Part shown: positions 52,653-59,373 of the stretch, in pieces | How the letters are laid out: the number at the start of each line of letters is the position of its first letter | How positions within the stretch are numbered: the stretch's first letter is position 1 | From: a virus | Strand: one strand, 5' to 3' | Length of the DNA stretch: 64,000 nt | IMG/VR virus record: IMGVR_UViG_3300031951_021456 | Location: 124,001-188,000 of that record | Notes under the pieces: model-generated | What the model saw: the letters and a program-made list of their open reading frames with translations, nothing else | Database searches by the model: none | What the model was told of the DNA's origin: nothing | Position numbers and translations under genes: made by a program

Positions 52653-53149
52653 AGTTTTGGTAAGTTAATGGCGTAATGTGGTAACATGTATTTATAAATG
52701 TCTGGATATTTTTCAACCCTTTCATAATTTGAATATATTAAGCTATAATCTGTCGCATTGCGGCTTGAGGTGATCAGCCAACATTTTCCATCGTTATCAC
52801 ACCATCCAGGTCGTTTCCAGGGATTTTCATTTACATGAACTGGATGAATATTACTTGCAGAATTTTCAGAAAGTCTTTTTATTAATTGAGCAGACTTTTT
52901 AAGATTATCAAATACTTCTCTTTCTGGACATGGAATAATAGTTTTATGTTTACCATCAGGATAAGGATATGGGGTCGCAGCATCAGCATGAAGCTCTAAC
53001 CAGGCTATAGTTTCTTTTGGAGAACCACTAAAAAAATCTATGGCATCTCTAAGGATGTCAATAAGTGCATCGGTTTTTGTGAAATCTTCATTCACTCTTT
53101 CTAGCCTCTCAGAAATAAAGGCAGAAAGTTCAGCATCGGATGGTTTCAT
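52649..53149 (-). CDS. Unknown protein (166 aa)
   Basis: An N-terminal helical region (SDAELSAFISERLERVNEDF) is followed by PYPYPDGKHKTIIPCPEREV, and a compact C-terminal part with NPWKRPGWCDNDGKCWLITS. ATGA overlaps link it to both neighbours, so it is part of a coupled operon. No family recognised. Confidence 0.65.
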   Translation of the reverse strand: MKPSDAELSAFISERLERVNEDFTKTDALIDILRDAIDFFSGSPKETIAWLELHADAATPYPYPDGKHKTIIPCPEREVFDNLKKSAQLIKRLSENSASNIHPVHVNENPWKRPGWCDNDGKCWLITSSRNATDYSLIYSNYERVEKYPDIYKYMLPHYAINLPKL

Positions 53150-53424
53150 TTCATGTCATCGTAATAGAGAGTCTTTGTGCGATTGCATATATTGCAAGAA
53201 TAATACACGCAATAAAAATCCGAACCAGTTTCAAACATGTTCGGGCATTCCCATGATTGTTGTTCAGTGGTACATTTGTTAGAATTGGCGTCTTTCATCA
53301 CTGGCTGGGCAGGATGGTGGTATATGTAAGAAAGAACCTCTTTCCAAGCCTCACCTACGGGTGTACTTTCATCGGTAAAGCCAGAAACCGATTCAATTAC
53401 ATCAATGGCATCTTGAATGTTCAT
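53146..53424 (-). CDS. Small Cys-rich protein (92 aa), possible zinc finger
   Basis: The N-terminal 40 residues are helical (NIQDAIDVIESVSGFTDEST); the C-terminal part holds Cys residues in KCTTEQQSWECPN and YCVYYSCNICN, which could coordinate zinc. It overlaps both neighbours by ATGA. Function unknown. Confidence 0.65.
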   Translation of the reverse strand: MNIQDAIDVIESVSGFTDESTPVGEAWKEVLSYIYHHPAQPVMKDANSNKCTTEQQSWECPNMFETGSDFYCVYYSCNICNRTKTLYYDDMK

Positions 53425-54056
53425 TTAATTTTTCCTTGATTATTAGGCTTCGGGAGCCTATCACGCACTTGACGTAGATCAACATATCCTCGGTTATCAA
53501 TTGGTGCAGATAAAAACTGAGCCCGGTTTACTTGATTGCCAACATAAGGCTGAGATAAGCGACGGATCTCATTAAGTGCTGACGATTCATCCGCAAATCC
53601 AATCAAACCACCACCATGAGAAATCATTGCAATACGTTCTAAGATGGTTTTGCTATCATCAATAACATCTTCTGGAGTATTGTTATTGGAACCATAATAA
53701 CCTTGAGAATTGCTACACATCACCTTTCTCCTTCCTTGGCATTCATAGATTTTCTCTGCTCCATTTTTCAAGTTATATTCTCTTTCTTCTTCATCATAGA
53801 ATATGCCATCTCCTTCAGTTTCACTTTCATAAACTCTTTCACTAGACCACCCGTTAGGATCATAATAACAATCAACTATAAAGATGCCATGCCCAAGTCG
53901 CATCCAACCACAAAGATTAACCCCATCATAAACACTATATTGTTCAGGACATGCATAAGAATTTCTTTCTAATGTAAGTCCACAATAAGAATATTCATTT
54001 TTTCCTTGATCATTAGCCATAGTGGATTTATGTGGTTCAATACGATTATAGGTCAC
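53421..54056 (-). CDS. Unknown protein (211 aa)
   Basis: The part YSYCGLTLERNSYACPEQYS followed by VYDGVNLCGWMRLGHGIFIV matches a short domain found in many cyanophage and cyanobacterial hypothetical proteins. The C-terminal half (VIDDSKTILERIAMISHGGG; LIGFADESSALNEIRRLSQP) is more variable. An alternative start lies 36 bases downstream (MANDQGKNEYSYCG). ATGA overlaps on both sides. Function unknown. Confidence 0.65.
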   Translation of the reverse strand: MTYNRIEPHKSTMANDQGKNEYSYCGLTLERNSYACPEQYSVYDGVNLCGWMRLGHGIFIVDCYYDPNGWSSERVYESETEGDGIFYDEEEREYNLKNGAEKIYECQGRRKVMCSNSQGYYGSNNNTPEDVIDDSKTILERIAMISHGGGLIGFADESSALNEIRRLSQPYVGNQVNRAQFLSAPIDNRGYVDLRQVRDRLPKPNNQGKIK

Positions 54057-54271
54057 TGGTTCAGCCTAGGGAAAGGACTTGTGCCAGTTTTTAAAATGTC
54101 TCTTAAATCATCACAGGAGTAACCACAATTCTTACATTTATAAACATTAATAACCTCTATATTTTTATAATTAACTGGAGAGATATAACGAGATAAATAT
54201 TCTTCAATGGGATCAATTGCGTTTCCAAGGTCAATATCTCCAGCACATTCTGGACAGTAGTAATTTTTCAT
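54053..54271 (-). CDS. Zinc-ribbon protein (72 aa)
   Basis: I start at the ATG giving MKNYYCPECAGDIDLGNAID, as the five codons upstream begin with TTG. Two CxxC knuckles, YYCPECAG and YKCKNCGYSC, form a typical zinc ribbon. Small zinc-ribbon proteins of phages often bind host transcription or translation factors or DNA; the partner is unknown here. It overlaps the next gene by ATGA. Confidence 0.7.
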   Translation of the reverse strand: MKNYYCPECAGDIDLGNAIDPIEEYLSRYISPVNYKNIEVINVYKCKNCGYSCDDLRDILKTGTSPFPRLNQ

Positions 54272-54282
54272 TAATTTAATCT

Positions 54283-54375
54283 TCAAGTAAAATAAAGTTT
54301 TTCAAATTGTTCTGAACATAAACTTAAAACAATCAAACAAATTAAGATAACTATAGTTCTTAAAAACTTAAACAT
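54283..54375 (-). CDS. Possible 30-residue membrane peptide
   Basis: Codes MFKFLRTIVILICLIVLSLC followed by a short tail SEQFEKLYFT, one clear transmembrane segment. A purine-rich AAGAGAA lies 6 bases upstream of the ATG and the start overlaps the end of gene 54368-54637. It fills the only gap in this operon. Short length leaves real doubt. Confidence 0.35.
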   Translation of the reverse strand: MFKFLRTIVILICLIVLSLCSEQFEKLYFT

Positions 54376-54637
54376 ATCCATTCTCTTTTAAGTAATCTTC
54401 TTCTAAATCGTTTAAATAATTATCAAAAGGCTCCTTACATTTAGTGGAAGCATATAACATATTGTTCATTTTATACCAGCCCAAATTTAGGATATACCAA
54501 AATGTTGCATTATATCCATCATAATATACTAAACCTTCTGGATCACTCTCAAGACCCCATTTTATAGTTTCAACTGGACATTCCATATGATTTTTCCAAT
54601 AATCAAAAATCATTTTAGTTAAATTAATTTTATTCAT
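54368..54637 (-). CDS. Unknown protein (89 aa)
   Basis: Rich in aromatic residues, with TKMIFDYWKNHMECPVETIK, LVYYDGYNATFWYILNLGWY and an acidic C-terminus NYLNDLEEDYLKENGYV. It overlaps the first tandem paralogue by ATGA. No family recognised. Confidence 0.65.
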   Translation of the reverse strand: MNKINLTKMIFDYWKNHMECPVETIKWGLESDPEGLVYYDGYNATFWYILNLGWYKMNNMLYASTKCKEPFDNYLNDLEEDYLKENGYV

Positions 54638-54990
54638 AGTTTTAAAAATAAAGGAAGAAAGTTCAATGTCTCAAGTTTATGTGAGCCGATGAGATCAAAG
54701 GTTGCATAAGCTTCAGCAAAAGTACAAGTAGCTGTAACAGATTTATCTACATATAGATGGCTTATAGTATCTCTAGCAGCTTTCCAAGAAAGAGCTTTTT
54801 GTGAACCGTCGTGGGATGCATGATAGCTCATAAAAATTGTTTTACACTCTTCAACGCTCAAAGTGTCCAAATAAATCCAGAAGTTCAGAACATCTTTCCA
54901 ATTGGGACCTAGAAAATATTCAGGGTATTCTAGAGCAGTTTGGTCATCTAAATGATCTGCAAAATTTTGATGTGCTTTAGAGATTTTCAT
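54634..54990 (-). CDS. Tandem paralogue 3 of 3 (118 aa)
   Basis: Last of three neighbouring copies in transcription order. The first 50 residues (MKISKAHQNFADHLDDQTAL; FLGPNWKDVLNFWIYLDTLS) and the last 20 (DLIGSHKLETLNFLPLFLKL) are conserved; the centre varies (YHASHDGSQKALSWKAARDT). It is the most diverged copy. Joined to neighbours by ATGA overlaps. No catalytic motif; function unknown. Confidence 0.75.
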   Translation of the reverse strand: MKISKAHQNFADHLDDQTALEYPEYFLGPNWKDVLNFWIYLDTLSVEECKTIFMSYHASHDGSQKALSWKAARDTISHLYVDKSVTATCTFAEAYATFDLIGSHKLETLNFLPLFLKL

Positions 54991-55379
54991 GGATTTAAAA
55001 ACAAAGGAAGAAACGTAAAGGTCTCTAGATTATGAGAACCAATGAGTTCAAGGGTTGCATATACACATGTAACTCCTACACTTGCAGGAATGCATGTAAG
55101 TGTAGGAGTTACAACCCAAGCTGCAGTTGCATATACATAATAATAACATATATTATCTCTAGCAGCTTTCCGGGTAAGACTCTTTAAGGTATCCACCCTT
55201 CCTAAAGCACAATAACGCTTACCAACTATATCAAAATCTTCGCGACTCAAAGTATCCAAATAGAGCCAGAAGTTCAAAACATCCTTCCAATTAGGTCCTA
55301 AGAAAGGTTCGGGGTATTCTAGAGCATTTTGGTTATCTAAATGATCGGCAAATATTTGATGTGCTTTAGAGATTTTCAT
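54987..55379 (-). CDS. Tandem paralogue 2 of 3 (130 aa), contains inverted repeat
   Basis: Shares MKISKAHQIFADHLDNQNAL and FLGPNWKDVLNFWLYLDTLS with its neighbours and ends ELIGSHNLETFTFLPLFLNP. Its middle has an extra VVTPTLTCIPASVGVTCVYA segment coded by an almost perfect hairpin (55069-55112), absent from the other two. Nucleotide identity to copy 1 is very high at the ends, so duplication is recent. Function unknown. Confidence 0.75.
   Translation of the reverse strand: MKISKAHQIFADHLDNQNALEYPEPFLGPNWKDVLNFWLYLDTLSREDFDIVGKRYCALGRVDTLKSLTRKAARDNICYYYVYATAAWVVTPTLTCIPASVGVTCVYATLELIGSHNLETFTFLPLFLNP
55069..55112. repeat. 15-bp perfect inverted repeat (18 with one mismatch) inside a gene
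   Basis: GTAACTCCTACACTT at 55069-55083 is mirrored by AAGTGTAGGAGTTAC at 55098-55112; the arms extend inward three more bases with one G-T mismatch. It lies in the second tandem paralogue, away from any gene end. Confidence 0.9.
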
Positions 55380-55759
55380 GGATTTAGAAACAAAGGAAGA
55401 AATGTAAAGGCCTCTAGATTATGAGAACCAATGAGTTCACTGGTTGCATGACCAGATGCATATACAGTTCCTAATTGATATGTAGAGTCAGCACGCCAAG
55501 CTTCATATGCATAATACTTACATATAGTAGCTTCAGCAGCTTCCCAAGCATTGTTTATAGCAGAAACTCTAGAATCTGCGTCTAAAGCCCAATAACGAAC
55601 ATAATTTAATCTAAAATCTTCTTCACTCAAAGTATCCAAATAAAACCAAAAGTTCAATACATTCTTCCAATTGGGTCCTAGAAAATGTTCAGGGTATTCT
55701 AGAGCGGTTTGGTCATTTAAGCGATCTGCAAATCGTTGATGTGTTTTAGAGATTTTCAT
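55376..55759 (-). CDS. Tandem paralogue 1 of 3 (127 aa)
   Basis: First copy in transcription order: MKISKTHQRFADRLNDQTAL, FLGPNWKNVLNFWFYLDTLS and C-terminal ELIGSHNLEAFTFLPLFLNP. The variable centre has ALDADSRVSAINNAWEAAEA and Tyr/Ala-rich sequence. Its stop overlaps the next copy by ATGA. Function unknown; conserved ends and a changing centre suggest selection on the middle. Confidence 0.75.
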   Translation of the reverse strand: MKISKTHQRFADRLNDQTALEYPEHFLGPNWKNVLNFWFYLDTLSEEDFRLNYVRYWALDADSRVSAINNAWEAAEATICKYYAYEAWRADSTYQLGTVYASGHATSELIGSHNLEAFTFLPLFLNP

Positions 55760-55762
55760 AAT

Positions 55763-56071
55763 TTAAGACGGTTCAAATTTTTTCTTTAGCCTAAGAAATG
55801 TTTCTCTTTCTCTCTTTTCAATCATTTTATTGTTTTTAGCTAGTCTTTCGCTTTGTTCATTCTCAAATTTAATGCGGGTATCATATTCTTCGTCGGTTTC
55901 TAAGCGTAATTTAGATATTTCAAACGCATTATAATCTGAAAATCCATCAACATTGATATTCACCCAACCTTCATTAATAAGGTCTTGAATTTTATTCTGT
56001 ATATTTTGAAGTTTTCCCTCAAAAAGACATATTTCCAAAAATTTATATTCTTTAATGAGTTTTTTGGTCAT
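55763..56071 (-). CDS. Unknown charged helical protein (102 aa)
   Basis: An N-terminal beta/helix part (YKFLEICLFEGKLQNIQNKI; GWVNINVDGFSDYNAFEIS) is followed by a long charged helix (LAKNNKMIEKRERETFLRLK). It lies 3 bases upstream of the tandem paralogues. Function unknown. Confidence 0.65.
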   Translation of the reverse strand: MTKKLIKEYKFLEICLFEGKLQNIQNKIQDLINEGWVNINVDGFSDYNAFEISKLRLETDEEYDTRIKFENEQSERLAKNNKMIEKRERETFLRLKKKFEPS

Positions 56072-56098
56072 TTTAGTAATGCAAATTAATAATGTCTA

Positions 56099-56386
56099 TT
56101 ATCCTATAATTATTACATCAACCTTAGTCTCAGTGAGTCCAGCATCTTCTGCAGTTTTAGGTTTATTACACACATATACCAAATATTTTTCAAGACTATA
56201 CTCAAACACACTACCATTTTTATGAGTTGTTTTAAATACTTTTCCTGGTTCAATATCAATACTATCTGAAAGATAACTCCTAGATCCGTCATCACAAGTT
56301 TCAAGCAATAAGACTTCAGTATCACCGGCATTATCTGACTGGTTATACAGTTTATCAATTTTTTCTTTAAGATCTTTAAGTTTCAT
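56099..56386 (-). CDS. Small acidic protein (95 aa)
   Basis: I start at MKLKDLKEKIDKLYNQSDNA because the 10 upstream residues are hydrophobic read-through of a neighbouring gene. It continues TEVLLLETCDDGSRSYLSDS and ends ETKVDVIIIG. The first 20 residues resemble short phage proteins with the 'LKxKIDxLYxxSxNAGDTEV' pattern. It overlaps the upstream gene by 11 bases. Function unknown. Confidence 0.65.
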   Translation of the reverse strand: MKLKDLKEKIDKLYNQSDNAGDTEVLLLETCDDGSRSYLSDSIDIEPGKVFKTTHKNGSVFEYSLEKYLVYVCNKPKTAEDAGLTETKVDVIIIG

Positions 56387-56669
56387 AATTAAGATGACTA
56401 CCATTACAATCCGCAAAAAAGTGAAAACCTATGCTAATGCCTTTAATTTTGAATTGAATAAAAAAGAGGTCATTCCAAGACACAAAAGAAAAATAAACAC
56501 TGAACCAAGGACTTCCACGATATTCAAATTCGTCAAGACAGTTAATGTAATGAAATTTAAAGAGGCATTTTTCATGGAGATAGCCTTTAGATTCTTGAAG
56601 ATGGAAAAATTCTAGATAATATGCCTTTTCATCATCAAATGAATGATTAACAATGTCAAAAATTTTCAT
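56376..56669 (-). CDS. Unknown aromatic-rich protein (97 aa)
   Basis: Very rich in Phe, Tyr and Trp (YRGSPWFSVYFSFVSWNDLF) with the N-terminus MKIFDIVNHSFDDEKAYYLE. No typical membrane span. No family recognised. Confidence 0.55.
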   Translation of the reverse strand: MKIFDIVNHSFDDEKAYYLEFFHLQESKGYLHEKCLFKFHYINCLDEFEYRGSPWFSVYFSFVSWNDLFFIQFKIKGISIGFHFFADCNGSHLNYET

Positions 56670-56752
56670 GAGGTTTTGGTGTATTTTACAATTATAGTAT
56701 ATTGAAAAGTATGATGTGAGTTCAATGTGCCAGTTTGCAAAGCTTCACAAAA

Positions 56753-56965
56753 TCAATCAATTACATCAATTTCCTTAACAGCAAATTCATCATAATAATT
56801 ACTTGAAAGTTCTTTTATTGCGGTTTGTCTACTTACACCATTGTTAATCATATAATCTTCAATATAAATTCTGCGTCATTCAGAATTTAAGTTTTCAGCA
56901 TCTCTTTTAATGCGGCTTACATTGTCTGGTTTATCGTAGACATCATAAGTTAAATTTGTGTTCAT
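56753..56965 (-). pseudogene. Small gene with in-frame TGA (70 codons)
   Basis: The frame starts MNTNLTYDVYDKPDNVSRIK, meets TGA at codon 30 (56876-56878) after NLNSE, and goes on RRIYIEDYMINNGVSRQTAI to a second TGA at 56753. The sequence after the stop is clearly protein-like and in the same frame. The context suggests a lost Trp codon (TGG to TGA). A restart at the internal Met would give about 34 residues. Function unknown. Confidence 0.55.
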
Positions 56966-56994
56966 TGTTTTAAATGATAAAGAGTTTAAAATTA

Positions 56995-57216
56995 CTAATT
57001 TTTCTTATTTGGATAGATAAAGGGCTCTCCAATTTTTTCTAGAAGTGCGCGAGCAAAACTTATTTCACCATAAACTGCACCACTTTCAAAAGTATCATCA
57101 TAATTTCCACCATCTGAATAATCAAAATAATCTCCATGAATATCATATCCATGTTCACTTTCTGCATATTTTTTGATTAGGTCAATCAAAAATTCAAGTT
57201 TCTGCTCTGTGGTCAT
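56995..57216 (-). CDS. Small acidic protein (73 aa)
   Basis: Begins MTTEQKLEFLIDLIKKYAES, followed by an Asp/Gly/Tyr-rich part (DIHGDYFDYSDGGNYDDTFE). It overlaps the next gene by ATGA. Its strong negative charge would fit a DNA mimic, but nothing else supports that. Confidence 0.65.
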   Translation of the reverse strand: MTTEQKLEFLIDLIKKYAESEHGYDIHGDYFDYSDGGNYDDTFESGAVYGEISFARALLEKIGEPFIYPNKKN

Positions 57217-57401
57217 TTGTAATACATCTCCTCTTCATATTTAACTAGATCATAATTTAAAATATGCCAAAATTCCCAATTCATTTCATCTGGTCCTTCC
57301 GTGAGATGATACCACCATTCCCAACGATTATCTAAACATTGTCTCCAACCGCATTGAATTTTTTCAAAGAAGTTCATTTTTCTTTTAAATTTTTTATACA
57401 T
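57213..57401 (-). CDS. Small Trp-rich protein (62 aa)
   Basis: Contains WRQCLDNRWEWWYHLTEGPD and EMNWEFWHILNYDL; seven Trp residues in about 60. A shorter start (MNFFEKIQCGWRQ, 24 bases downstream) is possible. ATGA overlap with 56995-57216. Function unknown. Confidence 0.6.
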   Translation of the reverse strand: MYKKFKRKMNFFEKIQCGWRQCLDNRWEWWYHLTEGPDEMNWEFWHILNYDLVKYEEEMYYK

Positions 57402-57404
57402 AAT

Positions 57405-57791
57405 TTACTTGATTAATTCCACAAGTTCACTAAATTTATCATAGACTGATTCTAAGCCATATGAATGTGCATCTTCATAAGCAAGTGAATAACACTGTTC
57501 TCGTTTTGGATTTTGACTGACTCCAAATTCTTCAAAAAGGTCTTCTTTAAACTCTCCTAATAGCCGATTATATTCTTCACGGTATTTTGCGGCATGTTCT
57601 TTAAGTGCATCTGAATCCACAATCTTTTGAAAAGTAAAACCTTTAGGGAATGGAACATCTTTATTGTCTTTATACTCGTTGTAGGAACCATGCCATATTG
57701 TTTTACCTTTATCATAGACATAGTAAGTTGTATAGTCGGTTGAACGAGGATAAGTGTTGGTCGTAGTTTCGTAATAGTTAAAGTCTTTCAT
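57405..57791 (-). CDS. Unknown protein (128 aa)
   Basis: Contains TYYVYDKGKTIWHGSYNEYK, VPFPKGFTFQKIVDSDALKE and a helical, charged C-terminal half (EEYNRLLGEFKEDLFEEFGV). Similar short proteins occur in cyanophages. Its start overlaps the upstream gene by ATGA. Function unknown. Confidence 0.65.
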   Translation of the reverse strand: MKDFNYYETTTNTYPRSTDYTTYYVYDKGKTIWHGSYNEYKDNKDVPFPKGFTFQKIVDSDALKEHAAKYREEYNRLLGEFKEDLFEEFGVSQNPKREQCYSLAYEDAHSYGLESVYDKFSELVELIK

Positions 57792-57967
57792 TTGTTTGTG
57801 AAGCGGTTTAAAAAATTTTCAGTTAAAGTGCCAGGCTTATAGTCTGGATCAAGATATTCTACCATACCTAAAATTGATATGGCAGTTTCAATGGCTTTAG
57901 GAATTTCATCTTTCCATTGTGTTAATGATGCTCCATCTCCACCAATAGTTTCTACAACATTAACCAT
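57788..57967 (-). CDS. Small protein (59 aa)
   Basis: Codes MVNVVETIGGDGASLTQWKD, then a helix EIPKAIETAISILGMVEYLD and a tail GTLTENFLNRFTNK. It overlaps the upstream gene by 16 bases and the downstream one by ATGA, so it fits the coupled operon. Function unknown. Confidence 0.6.
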   Translation of the reverse strand: MVNVVETIGGDGASLTQWKDEIPKAIETAISILGMVEYLDPDYKPGTLTENFLNRFTNK

Positions 57968-58311
57968 AACTTTTCACTAAATTTAGCTAGAGAAAAGTCA
58001 TTTAAAGAAACAAACTCACAAAAATTTATTTTCCCATTATCAAATTTATATACAACAACAATTGGAAATGATAATTTGAGTATTGAATTATCTAGAGCTA
58101 TATTTTCTGCACTATCATCTGGAATTTCATTTTCATATTCATCTAAGAACACTATTGCACCATTTTCTTTTATGACAGTCTCATAACAGTCATAAAACTC
58201 ATCAAATGGGATAAGACCCAAACATTTATTAATGTCGTCATCTAAACTCTCACAAGACATTTTCCATGCCCATTTTCTGTATTCTTCTAAGTTTTTAAAC
58301 AGTTTTTTCAT
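57952..58311 (-). CDS. Unknown acidic protein (119 aa)
   Basis: N-terminus MKKLFKNLEEYRKWAWKMSC, then an acidic central part (VFLDEYENEIPDDSAENIAL) and C-terminus SLAKFSEKLWLML ending at TAG. Resembles immunity/SMI-like small proteins only loosely. Function unknown. Confidence 0.65.
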   Translation of the reverse strand: MKKLFKNLEEYRKWAWKMSCESLDDDINKCLGLIPFDEFYDCYETVIKENGAIVFLDEYENEIPDDSAENIALDNSILKLSFPIVVVYKFDNGKINFCEFVSLNDFSLAKFSEKLWLML

Positions 58312-58317
58312 TTTTAA

Positions 58318-58626
58318 TTAATGTTTGAATTCCAAGTAATCACATAGCATATCTATTGATCCTTCGTTAATGATGGACCAAATTCTTTCGGCCCTTGGTT
58401 TTCCTTGACCGTTGAAGGTCCAATGATAAGGACATTCAATAAAGTTTTTTCGTCCATTTTCACGTTTTTCTGCTTCGTAAACCCAAAACCACCAGCATCT
58501 AATAGCAAAGACAAATCGCTTAAAATACCATGGCATAAGGCATAGATTATCAATTGTAGTTTCAAAGTAATAAACGAAATCATAATCCAAATATTCTAAG
58601 GACCAGTCATGTAATTGATTAAGCAT
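58318..58626 (-). CDS. Unknown aromatic-rich protein (102 aa)
   Basis: Contains LEYLDYDFVYYFETTIDNLC, RFVFAIRCWWFWVYEAEKRE and CPYHWTFNGQGKPRAERIWS. Its start overlaps the previous gene end by 8 bases. No family recognised. Confidence 0.6.
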   Translation of the reverse strand: MLNQLHDWSLEYLDYDFVYYFETTIDNLCLMPWYFKRFVFAIRCWWFWVYEAEKRENGRKNFIECPYHWTFNGQGKPRAERIWSIINEGSIDMLCDYLEFKH

Positions 58627-58837
58627 TATTCCCCTCTAAAGTCTGTGCAATAGACTGATAGATTTGTGCTGAGGCTTTAAAGCATTTACGAGTATTTACA
58701 TCAGTAGTTTCATATGCATTTTTGAAATTTTCTCCGGCTCTAGAATAAAGTTCAGAAATTATTATCCAAGGCTTTTGCTCTTTTGGTACATTTTCTAGTA
58801 AAATTTGAAGATCTGTTGCAAGTTGTGGTTGCGTCAT
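58619..58837 (-). CDS. Small helical protein (72 aa)
   Basis: Nearly all helix: MTQPQLATDLQILLENVPKE, IISELYSRAGENFKNAYETT and CFKASAQIYQSIAQTLEGNN. Function unknown. Confidence 0.65.
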   Translation of the reverse strand: MTQPQLATDLQILLENVPKEQKPWIIISELYSRAGENFKNAYETTDVNTRKCFKASAQIYQSIAQTLEGNNA

Positions 58838-58875
58838 GATTTTATATTATTGTATGATGTTTTATGATAGAGCAA

Positions 58876-59292
58876 TCATAATTTGTTGTTATATAGCCAT
58901 TTACATCCCATATTTGATTGGTCAATGATTCTCCTCATATTTACAGATTTAATTCCTTCTTTCATTATGCTATGTATTTCTTTGATCACACCAGTATTAA
59001 GAGAATAAATCATATCATCAGTTTGAATAACGACTCCAGGGCAGAAATCTGTATCTCCAACATTTTCAACTTTTAAAAACTGTAAAAGGTAATCTAAGCG
59101 GCTGGTGTCCATATTAGGAATTGGCTCTATCAATAAAACTGCACATCTAGCAGCCTTCCAGCCATCAATAATTCTATCGTTGGCACATAAGCCATCTGAC
59201 AATTGTTTCAACCATTGAGACATCTCGTATCTCTCTTCTGGCGAGCCTGGTTCTGGACTTGTCCCCCAACCCTGCCATTTTTTATCATTCAT
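58876..59292 (-). CDS. Unknown protein (138 aa)
   Basis: I choose the ATG giving MNDKKWQGWGTSPEPGSPEE, since AAGGAG lies 9 bases upstream; an earlier ATG at 59340 has no ribosome site. The rest has MSQWLKQLSDGLCANDRIID and a Cys/Met-rich C-terminus ending CKWLYNNKL. It lies directly downstream of the AspRS gene. Function unknown. Confidence 0.6.
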   Translation of the reverse strand: MNDKKWQGWGTSPEPGSPEERYEMSQWLKQLSDGLCANDRIIDGWKAARCAVLLIEPIPNMDTSRLDYLLQFLKVENVGDTDFCPGVVIQTDDMIYSLNTGVIKEIHSIMKEGIKSVNMRRIIDQSNMGCKWLYNNKL

Positions 59293-59373
59293 ACCAAAAT
59301 TCTCCTTGTTTTCAACAGCATAAAGCAAAAGCACACTCAAAGTAAGTTGAAGTGTGCCAGTCTTTTAAGTGTC

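Noticed and set aside
49871-56965. Stop-codon reassignment (TAG or TGA read as an amino acid) in this phage
   Set aside because: Both TAG (41052-41054, 57952-57954) and TGA (gp13, gp18) clearly end well-defined genes, and only two genes show internal stops.
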